Part shown: piece by piece, positions 1 to 7,284 of the stretch | Layout: each line of letters opens with the position of its first letter | How positions within the stretch are numbered: the first letter of the stretch is position 1 | Assembly (NCBI RefSeq): GCF_030269685.1 | Contig: NZ_BSTT01000002.1 | Span: 1 to 64,000, forward strand | Direction of reading: 5' to 3' | From: Actinomycetospora sp. NBRC 106378 | Lineage (GTDB): Bacteria > Actinomycetota > Actinomycetes > Mycobacteriales > Pseudonocardiaceae | DNA length: 64,000 bases | Program-made: the position numbers and the translations under genes | Notes under the pieces: model-generated | What the model was told of the DNA's origin: nothing | Databases searched by the model: none | What the model saw: the letters and a program-made list of their open reading frames with translations, nothing else

Positions 1-159
1 TCTCGAACCCTGTCCTGCCCACAGCCGAGCAGGCTGGTCACCACCGTGACCAACCCACCCAGCGGGCCTGCTCAGTGTCCGCGATGTGCTGAGACATCAA
101 CTGTCCTCGATGTCCTGAGCACAGACACCGTCCCCTGACACGGATTAGTGCTCACGGGG
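1..159. other. Non-coding left edge
   Basis: I see no gene here. The right part (about 138-157) carries one arm (ACGGATTAGTGCTCAC) of the palindromic repeat family found again at 10.6 kb and 38.4 kb, just past the stop codon of the leftmost gene. It may be that gene's transcription terminator. The other arm (GAGCAC) is degenerate here. Confidence 0.5.
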
Positions 160-1275
160 CTACGCCACCTGTCGCGGTCGCCCCTCGGCCTCGCGACGCG
201 CCACCTCGGCCCGGACCAGCGGGATGACCTCGCGACCGAACTCCTCGGCGTCGGCCAGGAGGTCGTACCCGCGGGCCGAGAGGATGTCGACGCCGAGGTC
301 CCAGTAGTCGACCAGTGCCGCGGCGACCGTCTCCGGCGTCCCGACCAGCGCCGTCGAGTTCCCCCCGCCCCCGGTCGCCTTCGCCGTGACCGTCCACAGC
401 GCGCGGTCGAACCGCTCGCCCCGCGCCGCGACGGCGAGCAGACGCTGGGAGCCGGCGTTCTCGGGGTTCTGCAGGCGGTGGCGGTTGGTCAGCGGCACCG
501 CCCCGCCCTGCGTCCGCTCCTCGATACGCGCCACGGTCGCGTACGCCTTCTCCCACGCCGCCTCCTCGGTGGCGCCGAGGATCGGGCGGAACGCCACCTG
601 GATGCGGGGCATCGTCGTGCGCCCCGCGGCTCTCGCCGCCGCGTGCACGGTGCGGATCTGCTCGGCGGTGTCGGCCAGCGGCTCGCCCCACAGGGCGTAG
701 ATGTCGGCCTCCGCCCCGCCCACGGAGTAGGCGGCGGCCGACGAGCCGCCGAAGCTCAGGTTCGGCCGCGGTGACTGCAGCGGGCGGACGTCGGCGACGA
801 AGTCCTCGAAGGCGTAGTGCTCACCGGCGTAGTCCCACGGCTCGGTGCGCGTCCACGCCTGCTTGAGGATCTGCATGTACTCCCGCGTGCGGCCGTAGCG
901 CTCGTCCTTGGACAGGCGGTCGCCCTCGCGGGCCTGCTCGTGGTCACTGCCGCCGGTGATCACGTGGACGGTCACGCGGCCGCCGCTGATCGCATCCATC
1001 GTCGCGAAGGTCTTCGCCGCGAAGGTCGGGATCGAGAGGTTGGGCCGGTGCGCGACCAGCAGCTGCAGGTCCTCGACGTGGTCGAGGATGTAGGTGGCGG
1101 CCTGCGCGGGGTCGGGGCTGCCCGACCCGTAGGCGGTGAGCACCCGGTCCCAGCCGTGGTCCCGGTGGGCGCGGGCGAGGCGCAGCGTGTACTCGGGGTC
1201 GAAGGCGGGGCCGCTGCGGGCTCCGGTCTCCGATCCGTCGTTCGTGGCGGCGATACCGAGGAACTCGACGGGCAC
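160..1275 (-). CDS. LLM-class flavin-dependent monooxygenase (alkanesulfonate monooxygenase-like)
   Basis: A 371-residue luciferase-like (bacterial TIM-barrel) protein of the SsuD/NtaA type, expected to use reduced FMN and O2 to cleave a C-S (or similar) bond in the cytoplasm, releasing sulfite. The family signature is visible: ISGGRVTVHVITGGSD near residue 95, a DERYGRTREYM stretch, FGGSS near 177 and a C-terminal TALVGTPETVAAAL segment. The GTG start is preceded by AGGAG at good spacing. A sulfur-type leader peptide (1325-1384) sits 49 bp upstream, which supports a role in organosulfur use. A close paralogue is at 9499-10596. The substrate cannot be read from sequence. Confidence 0.88.
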   Translation of the reverse strand: MPVEFLGIAATNDGSETGARSGPAFDPEYTLRLARAHRDHGWDRVLTAYGSGSPDPAQAATYILDHVEDLQLLVAHRPNLSIPTFAAKTFATMDAISGGRVTVHVITGGSDHEQAREGDRLSKDERYGRTREYMQILKQAWTRTEPWDYAGEHYAFEDFVADVRPLQSPRPNLSFGGSSAAAYSVGGAEADIYALWGEPLADTAEQIRTVHAAARAAGRTTMPRIQVAFRPILGATEEAAWEKAYATVARIEERTQGGAVPLTNRHRLQNPENAGSQRLLAVAARGERFDRALWTVTAKATGGGGNSTALVGTPETVAAALVDYWDLGVDILSARGYDLLADAEEFGREVIPLVRAEVARREAEGRPRQVA

Positions 1276-1324
1276 GGCTGTACTCCTGGGGTTTCACGAC
1301 GACGGGTGGGCGCGAGGGCCCGCC

Positions 1325-1384
1325 TCAGGTCGCGGAGCAGACCCGCTCGAGGTCGATGTGACGCCGACGCGTCAGGAGCGGCAC
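1325..1384 (-). CDS. Sulfur-type leader peptide 1 (19 aa)
   Basis: A GTG-started 19-codon ORF reads MPLLTRRRHIDLERVCSAT and stops 49 bp before the flavin monooxygenase at 160-1275. It shares the RRH(V/I)DLxRV core with six other intact short ORFs in this window, all upstream of sulfur-related or neighbouring genes. Short peptides of this type are annotated as putative leader peptides upstream of sulfur genes in Streptomyces and relatives. The Cys codon lies four codons before the stop. Control by cysteine-dependent ribosome stalling is an inference. Confidence 0.8.
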   Translation of the reverse strand: MPLLTRRRHIDLERVCSAT

Positions 1385-1450
1385 GCATCCACCGTCCTCC
1401 GCGGGCGGCGGCAGGTCAACGGAGGCAGGAGCCGCCCGCGGAGGAGGTGC

Positions 1451-1666
1451 TCACTTCGTGTCGGTGAGGGCGAACCCGACCTTGAGGGTGACCTGCACGT
1501 GCCCGACCTCGCCGTTCTCGACGTGACCGCGGATCTCGCTCACCTCGAACCAGTCGATGTCCTGCAGGGTCGACGACGCACGGGAGATGGCGCCGCGGAT
1601 CGCGTCGTCGATGCCCTTCTCCGAGGTGCCGACGATCTCGGTCTTGCTGTACGTGCTGTCCGCCAT
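1451..1666 (-). CDS. Dodecin family flavin-binding protein
   Basis: A 71-residue protein with the full dodecin layout: beta strand, one amphipathic helix, two more strands. It has the GTSEKG segment (13-18), the flavin-stacking tryptophan in DIDWFEVSEIRG (W39) and a GHVQVTLKVGF final strand. Dodecins form dodecameric shells that store or buffer FMN, riboflavin or CoA. A sulfur-type leader peptide (1764-1838) lies 97 bp upstream on the same strand and the next gene downstream is an FMN-dependent monooxygenase. A flavin buffer induced together with flavin-dependent sulfur scavenging would make sense (inference). Confidence 0.93.
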   Translation of the reverse strand: MADSTYSKTEIVGTSEKGIDDAIRGAISRASSTLQDIDWFEVSEIRGHVENGEVGHVQVTLKVGFALTDTK

Positions 1667-1763
1667 GGCGAGCTCCTGGGTGTCGGGGGGTCGAGAGACC
1701 GGCGCCCGGGCGGGCGACGGCGCGCCGCGGACGAGGGCCCACCGGGGGCCGGTCGCGGGACGG

Positions 1764-1838
1764 TCAGCCGCGCGGACAGGCCGCGCTGCAGCGTCGCCCG
1801 AGGTCGACGTGCAGGCGGCGCACCAGGCGTCCGGGCAC
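1764..1838 (-). CDS. Sulfur-type leader peptide 2 (24 aa), upstream of dodecin
   Basis: A GTG-started short ORF preceded by GAGGTGAG at normal ribosome-binding distance. The C-terminal part reads RRLHVDLGRRCSAACPRG, with two Cys codons close to the stop. It matches the HVDL core of the other leaders. The next gene on the strand is dodecin. GC-rich stems can be drawn in the 97 bp between them, but no classical terminator with a T-tract is present. Confidence 0.75.
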   Translation of the reverse strand: MPGRLVRRLHVDLGRRCSAACPRG

Positions 1839-2008
1839 GGGTCTCACCTCGTCGTAGCAGGTCGGCGGCGGGCCATCGTCGTCACGCGGGGAACGCCGGG
1901 GCAAGCCGGGAGGACGCGGATGTGACCGCGACCTCCCTCCGGGGACGGGTCCGTTGACACGGTGCGCGGCTCTCCGCTTCGGTGGAGCCCGTGAGCCGAC
2001 CGACCGAG

Positions 2009-2086
2009 GTGCTGATCCCGGCACTGCTGACGGCGCGTCTGCACGTCGACCTGCTGCTGGTCGCCTCCAGCGCCTGTCGCCCCTGA
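2009..2086 (+). CDS. Sulfur-type leader peptide 3 (25 aa)
   Basis: A GTG-started ORF of 25 codons ending RLHVDLLLVASSACRP; an in-frame GTG at 1991 would add six residues. It carries the HVDL core and the SAC triplet near the stop. It lies 173 bp upstream of the DszC/SfnB-type oxidoreductase at 2260-3507. The region between contains a small stem (CCGCAC...GTGCGG, about 2184-2199) and other GC-rich stems that could serve attenuation. Confidence 0.78.
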   Translation: MLIPALLTARLHVDLLLVASSACRP

Positions 2087-2259
2087 CCTCGACGGTCCCC
2101 GGCGCCCTCTGAGCGCGCCGCCGCACCGCGCGTCGTCCGCGCGATCTCCCCGGCGTCCCCGCACGCCGTCCCCGGCCCGGCGCCCGCACCACCGTGCGGT
2201 CCCGCGGCCGGATCCCACGCGCGTCGGCGAGGCGCGCACATCCTGGTGGAAGGACACCC

Positions 2260-3507
2260 ATGACCGAGGTACTCGAGCCCTTCGTGACGGCCGCCCGCGA
2301 CGGCGGGGCCGACTTCGTGGCTCTACCCGTCCCGGGCACGAGCGCCGAGTGGCTGGAGCGCGCCCACCTCGTCCGGCGCATCCTGGAGGTGGACGCCGCG
2401 GAGCGCGACGCGGCCGGCGCGACGCCCTACGACGAGGTGGCCGTCCTCAAGTGGTCCGGCCTGGTCACGCTCCTGGGCCCGACGGCGCAGGGAGGCGGGG
2501 GCCAGGACTGGACGGTGGCCTACCGGGTGGTCCGGGAGGTCGCCGCCGGCGACGGGTCGATCGGCCAGCTGCTCGGCTACCACTACCTGTGGTTCTGGGC
2601 GGCGCGCCTCGTCGGCACCCCCGAGCAGATCGAGGCCGTCGAGACGCAGGCCACGGCCGAGCAGTGGTTCTTCGGTGGGGCGGTCAACCCCCGGGACGAC
2701 GACGTGGTGATCCACGACGAGGGCGACGAGCTCGTCTTCCACGGCAAGAAGTCGTTCTCGACCGGCAGCAACGTCTCCGACGTGACCGTCCTCGAGGGCG
2801 TCATCTCCGGCACCGACACGCATGTCTTCGCGATCGTCCCCTCGAAGCAGGCCGGCATCGTCTACCACGACGACTGGGACAACATCGGCCAGCGGCTGAC
2901 CGAGTCCGGCGGCGTCACCATCGACGGGGTGCGGGTGTCGTGGGACCTGGCGGCCGGCTTCCGCGACAAGGTCTACCAGCCGCGGGTCTACAACACCCTG
3001 AACGTCCCGGTGATCCAGCTGGTGTTCGTCAACTTCTACCTGGGGATCGCGCGCGGCGCGCTCGACACCGCGGCGGAGTACACCCGCACCACCACACGCC
3101 CGTGGCTGCACGGCGGCCAGGAACGCGCGACGGACGAGCCCTACGTCATCGACGGCTACGGCGACCTGACGGCGAAGCTCTGGGCGGCCGAGGCCCTCGC
3201 CGACGCCGTCGCCCTCGAGCAGCAGGAGATCCACCGCGACCCCGATGCCCTGACCGAGCAGGCGCGTGGCGAGCACGAGGTCCGGGTGGCCGCGGCGAAG
3301 GCGGTCGCCACGGACGTCGGCCTGGCGGCCGCGAACACGATCTTCGAGCTCACCGGGGCCCGCGCGACCCGGGCCTCCCTGGGCTTCGACCGGTTCTACC
3401 GCAACGTCCGCACGCACTCGCTGCACGACCCGGTCGCCTACAAGCGCCGGGAGGTCGGCCGGTTCGTGCTGACCGGAGAGTTGCCCCAGCCCACCTGGTA
3501 CAGCTGA
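2260..3507 (+). CDS. DszC/SfnB-type acyl-CoA-dehydrogenase-fold flavin oxidoreductase
   Basis: A 415-residue protein of the acyl-CoA dehydrogenase fold, of the monooxygenase branch that includes DszC (dibenzothiophene monooxygenase) and SfnB (sulfur acquisition oxidoreductase). Visible signs are GQLLGYHYLWFW (about 105-120), KKSFSTGSNVSD (about 160-171), a C-terminal RNVRTHSLHDPVAYK and the ending PTWYS, with no acyl-CoA catalytic glutamate context. ATG is chosen because GGAAGGA lies just before it; longer forms start inside the leader region. Leader peptide 3 precedes it. It probably oxidises an organosulfur compound with reduced FMN from a separate reductase; the substrate is unknown. Confidence 0.85.
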   Translation: MTEVLEPFVTAARDGGADFVALPVPGTSAEWLERAHLVRRILEVDAAERDAAGATPYDEVAVLKWSGLVTLLGPTAQGGGGQDWTVAYRVVREVAAGDGSIGQLLGYHYLWFWAARLVGTPEQIEAVETQATAEQWFFGGAVNPRDDDVVIHDEGDELVFHGKKSFSTGSNVSDVTVLEGVISGTDTHVFAIVPSKQAGIVYHDDWDNIGQRLTESGGVTIDGVRVSWDLAAGFRDKVYQPRVYNTLNVPVIQLVFVNFYLGIARGALDTAAEYTRTTTRPWLHGGQERATDEPYVIDGYGDLTAKLWAAEALADAVALEQQEIHRDPDALTEQARGEHEVRVAAAKAVATDVGLAAANTIFELTGARATRASLGFDRFYRNVRTHSLHDPVAYKRREVGRFVLTGELPQPTWYS

Positions 3508-3581
3508 TCGCGGTGCGTCGACGGCGCCGTGCCGGGTGCCGAGGAGAGGGAGCGAATCCGAGGCCTGGGCGTCCGGAATCG

Positions 3582-3938
3582 CTACCTCTCCGTGGGGACC
3601 GGCGTGCCCTGGTGGAAGAGCACCCGCCACGGCCCGCCGGGATCCCGTCGCCAGACCGAGCTGCGCAGCACGGTCCGTTCCCGACGACGGGTCCGGTAGG
3701 TGACCAGGACGACGTCGTCCGCGAGCCGGACCGCCGTCTCGTCGGAGACCTCCAGCGGCTCGTGGTCGGCGGGGAACACGACCGTCAGGACCGACTCGCG
3801 GTCCCACACCCGCCCGGAGGCCCCGTACTCGCGGAAGTCCGGGTCGATCAGCGGGCCGGCCAGCTCCCGGGACCGCCGCACGTCGAGGTCGAGCAGCCGG
3901 AGCTCGAGGTCGATCACGGCGCGCAGCTCGTCGTCCAT
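3582..3938 (-). CDS. DUF4440 / SnoaL-like (NTF2-fold) small protein
   Basis: A 118-residue protein with the NTF2-like pattern: an N-terminal helix MDDELRAVIDLELRLLDLD, then FREYGASGRVWDRESV and a curved sheet ending GGPWRVLFHQGTPVP. This matches the DUF4440 group, in which the cone-shaped fold binds small ligands or has enzymatic activity; no specific function can be given. The gene runs against the preceding one, and its coding strand contains one copy of the dispersed TTCCCGACGACGGGTC motif (3678-3693). Confidence 0.75.
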   Translation of the reverse strand: MDDELRAVIDLELRLLDLDVRRSRELAGPLIDPDFREYGASGRVWDRESVLTVVFPADHEPLEVSDETAVRLADDVVLVTYRTRRRERTVLRSSVWRRDPGGPWRVLFHQGTPVPTER

Positions 3939-4196
3939 GGGGCCAGCCTGCAGGCCGGACCACCATCTTCTCGAGAGGATGTCCATGCCCGACCGCGGAC
4001 AGCGCGGCCCGGGGGCTCCGACGCCCGTGACCGGTTCCCGCCGAGGCGGGGTCCGGTCGCGCCCTGACGGTCCGCGTCGCCCCCGGGCAGCTCTGGATCG
4101 AAGGCCCGTCGAGGGCGGCGTGCGCAGGACGAGGCTGGTGACGGGTGCCCCGGACGTGTCAGAGTGGTCGGCGTGACGGGACCCGGATCGCGACTC

Positions 4197-4256
4197 GTGC
4201 GCCGCACGTACGTGGATCTGCTGCGGGTCGTGTCCGCGGGGTGTCGGACGAGCTGA
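4197..4256 (+). CDS. Sulfur-type leader peptide 4 (19 aa)
   Basis: A short ORF reading MRRTYVDLLRVVSAGCRTS; an in-frame GTG at 4173 would add eight residues. The HVDL core appears as YVDL, followed by LRVVSAGC with Cys three codons before the end. It ends 55 bp before a 104-residue protein of unknown function (4312) that is followed by a flavin monooxygenase. The TYVDL variant shows that the first core histidine can be replaced by tyrosine. Confidence 0.75.
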   Translation: MRRTYVDLLRVVSAGCRTS

Positions 4257-4311
4257 GCTCACCGTCCGACTCGTCGGTCCACGACGGACCGCCCCTCCCC
4301 GGAGGACTCCC

Positions 4312-4626
4312 GTGCCCGCGTCCCGCCCTGCCACCCGCACCGTCACCACCCGCCGCCGCACCGCGGTGCGCGACCCGCTCGAGCGGGCCGTCGCGGCCGG
4401 CATCCGGGCACTGCAGACCCTCGACTCCGAGGGCACCCGCGAACGTTGGACGCGGTGCCGCCGGGTCGAGACGGCGCTGCGCGCCGCCCTCGACGAGCAG
4501 CTCACGCTCGGCCCCTCCGACGCGGTCCCGGCCGTGACCATCGCGTGCGCCTATCTCACGGCCACCGACGTCGAGGAGGCCCACGCGGCGCTGCTCCTCG
4601 CCGCGGACCGCTTGCGCGGGCGCTGA
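4312..4626 (+). CDS. Unrecognised 104-aa protein in a sulfur-leader transcription unit
   Basis: I do not recognise a family. The GTG start has GGAGGA just upstream. The first 20 residues are rich in Arg and Thr; the rest is predicted helical (ERAVAAGIRALQTLDSEG, ETALRAALDEQL, EEAHAALLLAADRL), so a small helical bundle is likely. It sits between leader peptide 4 and a flavin monooxygenase at 4761, 134 bp downstream. That makes it a candidate accessory protein of sulfur metabolism. Confidence 0.7.
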   Translation: MPASRPATRTVTTRRRTAVRDPLERAVAAGIRALQTLDSEGTRERWTRCRRVETALRAALDEQLTLGPSDAVPAVTIACAYLTATDVEEAHAALLLAADRLRGR

Positions 4627-4653
4627 CCGCGGCGGCGGGAGAGGGGGACCCCG

Positions 4654-4911
4654 GTGCTCCGTCACGGCACCCTGCGCCGGCACGTCGACCTGGTGCGGAC
4701 GGCCAGCGCGGTGAGTCCGGGGACGCCGATCCCCGTTCCCGCCCGTCCGGAAGGTGCACCGTGCCCTCGTCCGTCCCGCTCTCGATCCTCGACCTCGGCC
4801 CCGTCCCGGCCGGTGGCACCGCCGCCGACGCCCTGCGCAACACGATCGACCTCGCTCGCGTGGCCGAGGCGGCCGGATACCGCCGCTACTGGGTGGCCGA
4901 GCACCACCTGA
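4654..4911 (+). other. Degenerate sulfur-type leader (no stop, core Cys replaced)
   Basis: From a GTG at 4654 the frame reads MLRHGTLRRHVDLVRTASAV and then SPG, so the position where other leaders have Cys is AGT (Ser) and the expected stop is missing. The frame stays open to 4911, running through the start codon of the flavin monooxygenase at 4761. A one-base deletion near 4713 would place a TGA just after TASA. It looks like a decayed copy or an unusual overlapping leader; translation is not proven. Confidence 0.5.
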
Positions 4912-5903
4912 ACCCCGGCGTCGCCTCCTCGTCGACCCCGGTGCTCGCCGGGTTGGTGGCGAGCGCGACCTCGACGATCCGCATCGGGTCGGGAGCCGTG
5001 CAGATGCCGATGACCCCGCCGCTGCAGATCGCCGAACAGTTCGGCACGGTCGCCGCCGTCCATCCAGGCCGGGTCGACCTCGGTCTCGGCCGGTTCGACA
5101 TCCACAAGATCCTGTCGATGGTGCGCGCCCGGTCGGCACCGCCGGCCGACGCGCCGCCTCCACCGCCCTCGCGGTACGTCGATGGGCTCCTGATCCCAAC
5201 GCCGGGTCGGGTCCCCAGGGCGGACCTCTCCACCTTCGTCTCCCTGGCCGAGCGCTTCGGGATCGACGGCGAGGCGCCCGACCACCGCGAGCAGGTCCTG
5301 GAGATCCTCTCCTACGTGCACGGGACCGCGACTCGCGACGACGGCGCGCCGGTCCATGCGCTGCCGGCGGAGGGCACCGACCTCGACGTGTGGATCCTGG
5401 GCTCGAGCCCCGGCGTGAGCGCGCAGACCGCCGGCGAGCTGGGCCTGCCGTTCGCCGTCAACTATCACACGCTGCCGACGACGGTCCTCGAGACGGTGGC
5501 CGCCTACCGGGCCGCGTTCCGGCCCTCGGAGCGCCTGGACCGGCCCCATGTCATGGTCTCGGCCGACGTGGTGGTCGCGGACTCCGACGCGGCGGCCCGG
5601 GAGCTCGCTGCGCCCTACGGACAGTGGGTGCTCGACATCCGCACCGGCCGCGGCGCCCATCCCTACGTCACGCCGGCCCAGGCCCGCGCGCGCCGGTGGT
5701 CCGACGCCGAGCGGACCGGGGTCGCCGACCGGGTCGACACGCAGTTCGTCGGCTCCCCGTGCACCGTCCGGGCGGGGCTGACGACGCTGGTCAACGCGGT
5801 CGGCGCCGACGAGCTCCTCGTCACGACGATCACCACGGAGCACGCCGACCGGGTGCGTAGCTACGAGCTGCTCGCCGACGCGGTCGGGGCGGTCGCGGCC
5901 TGA
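4761..5903 (+). CDS. LLM-class flavin-dependent oxidoreductase (luciferase group 1, MsnO8-like)
   Basis: A 380-residue luciferase-like protein. The N-terminus SILDLGPVPAGGTAADAL and YRRYWVAEHH are typical of the group 1 luciferase family (MsnO8-like). GSGAVQMPMTPPLQIAEQFG (about 75-95) is the flavin-barrel segment, and GSSPGVSAQTAGELG lies in the C-terminal half. GTG at 4761 is preferred because GAAGG precedes it and upstream codons belong to the degenerate leader. Compared with usual family members there is a Pro/Ala-rich insertion (SAPPADAPPPPPSRY, about 125-140). Its place in the sulfur region suggests an organosulfur substrate, but this is inference. Confidence 0.85.
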   Translation: MPSSVPLSILDLGPVPAGGTAADALRNTIDLARVAEAAGYRRYWVAEHHLNPGVASSSTPVLAGLVASATSTIRIGSGAVQMPMTPPLQIAEQFGTVAAVHPGRVDLGLGRFDIHKILSMVRARSAPPADAPPPPPSRYVDGLLIPTPGRVPRADLSTFVSLAERFGIDGEAPDHREQVLEILSYVHGTATRDDGAPVHALPAEGTDLDVWILGSSPGVSAQTAGELGLPFAVNYHTLPTTVLETVAAYRAAFRPSERLDRPHVMVSADVVVADSDAAARELAAPYGQWVLDIRTGRGAHPYVTPAQARARRWSDAERTGVADRVDTQFVGSPCTVRAGLTTLVNAVGADELLVTTITTEHADRVRSYELLADAVGAVAA

Positions 5904-5919
5904 ATCGCCGCTCAGGACC

Positions 5920-5970
5920 GAGCGAGCGGCACCCTCGCGCACCTAGATGCTGCGACAGTGCCGCTCGCTC
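5920..5970. terminator. Bidirectional terminator-type hairpin (family shared with 23.4 kb)
   Basis: Arms GAGCGAGCGGCAC (5920-5932) and GTGCCGCTCGCTC (5958-5970) pair perfectly over 13 bp around a 25-nt loop that contains GCGCACCTAGATGCTGCG. It lies between two convergent genes. The same loop and stem recur at 23357-23407, also between convergent genes. Confidence 0.75.
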
Positions 5971-5976
5971 AGGGCA

Positions 5977-7284
5977 CTACAGGTGCTCCAGCGGCCGGGC
6001 TTTCAGGGCGGCCCAGATGCTGACCAGCGCCGCGACGAACAGGTAGCCCGCCGCGTACCAGGGCGCGCCGCCGCCGAGGGCGAGCAGCGAGGTGAGGATC
6101 AGCGGGGTGAGCCCGGAGGCGTAGATCCCGCCGCCCTGGAAGGCGAGCGACATGCCGGTGTAGCGCGTCCTCGTCGGGAAGATCTCGGCGAACAGCGTCG
6201 ACTCGGCGCCGCTGGTCAGGCCGTAGGAGACCCCGAGCATCACGATCAGCACCAGTCCGACGACCACCGTCGACCCCAGCCCGAGCAGCGCGAACGCCGG
6301 GAACACCCCGACGGCGAGGACCGCGCAGCCGATCGCGAACACCCGCCCGCGGCCGATCCGGTCGCCGAGGAACCCGGCCAGCAGCACGACGAACGCGGTC
6401 ACCACGGCCGCCACGGTGACGGCGACGAGCATCTCGGTCCGCGGGAGCTTCAGCGTCGACACCGTGTAGGTGAGGACGAAGACGCCCCAGGTGTTGAACG
6501 ACGCGCCCTCGGCCCACCGGGCGAGCAGACCGAGACCGAGGTTCCGACGCGACTCGGGATCGCGCACGACCTCGACCGCCGGCACCCGCGAGACCTCCGC
6601 CGCCTCCTGCAGGCGCCGGAACGCCGGGGTCTCGAGGACCGCGAGCCGCACGACGAATCCGATGATCACGAGCACGACGCTCGCGACGAAGGCGATGCGC
6701 CAGCCGTAGTCGATGAACGCCTGGTCGTCCATCACGGCACCGAGCAGGGCGAACGCCCCGGTACCGAGGGCGAGGCCGAGACCGAGGCCGATCTGCGGGG
6801 TCGCGCCGTACACGCCCCGCTTCCCGGGCGGGGCGTACTCGACGGCCATGAGGACCGCGCCGCCCCACTCCCCGCCGATCGCGATGCCCTGGATGACGCG
6901 GAGCAGCACGAGCAGGATCGGCGCGGCCACGCCGATCGCGGCGTACGTGGGCAGCAGCCCGATCGCCGCCGTCGAGAGCCCGGTGAGGGCCATCGTCACG
7001 ATGAGCGTGCTGCGGCGGCCGACACGGTCGCCGATGTGGCCGAAGATCAGCCCACCGATCGGGCGGGCCACGAAGCCGATCGCGAAGGTGGCGAACGAGA
7101 GCAGCGTCGCGACCGTCGGGTCGCCGTTGCCGTAGAAGAGCTGCGGGAAGACGATCCCGGCCGCCGTCGCGAAGAGGAAGAAGTCGTACCACTCGATCGT
7201 CGTGCCGATGAGGGACGCCGCGAGGACGGTGCGGCCCTCGCGGCTCCTCGCGGACGGGAGAGCGGCGTCGGCGGTGGCGGTCAC
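5977..7284 (-). CDS. MHS-type MFS transporter, cotranscribed with ssuD
   Basis: A 435-residue major facilitator of the metabolite:H+ symporter group. It has GTTIEWYDFFLFATAAG at the start of helix 1, a loop motif GHIGDRVGRR (about 80-90), GGEWGGAVLMAVEYAP (about 140-155) and twelve hydrophobic segments. GTG at 7284 overlaps the stop of the SsuD-like gene by four bases (GTGA), so the two are translationally coupled. No SsuABC-type ABC transporter is seen in the window; this carrier probably imports the sulfonate or related organosulfur substrate of the neighbouring monooxygenase (inference). Confidence 0.88.
   Translation of the reverse strand: MTATADAALPSARSREGRTVLAASLIGTTIEWYDFFLFATAAGIVFPQLFYGNGDPTVATLLSFATFAIGFVARPIGGLIFGHIGDRVGRRSTLIVTMALTGLSTAAIGLLPTYAAIGVAAPILLVLLRVIQGIAIGGEWGGAVLMAVEYAPPGKRGVYGATPQIGLGLGLALGTGAFALLGAVMDDQAFIDYGWRIAFVASVVLVIIGFVVRLAVLETPAFRRLQEAAEVSRVPAVEVVRDPESRRNLGLGLLARWAEGASFNTWGVFVLTYTVSTLKLPRTEMLVAVTVAAVVTAFVVLLAGFLGDRIGRGRVFAIGCAVLAVGVFPAFALLGLGSTVVVGLVLIVMLGVSYGLTSGAESTLFAEIFPTRTRYTGMSLAFQGGGIYASGLTPLILTSLLALGGGAPWYAAGYLFVAALVSIWAALKARPLEHL

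Noticed and set aside
3678-3693. The dispersed 16-mer as a parS site
   Set aside because: It is not a full palindrome and does not match the parS consensus; copies lie in scattered coding positions.
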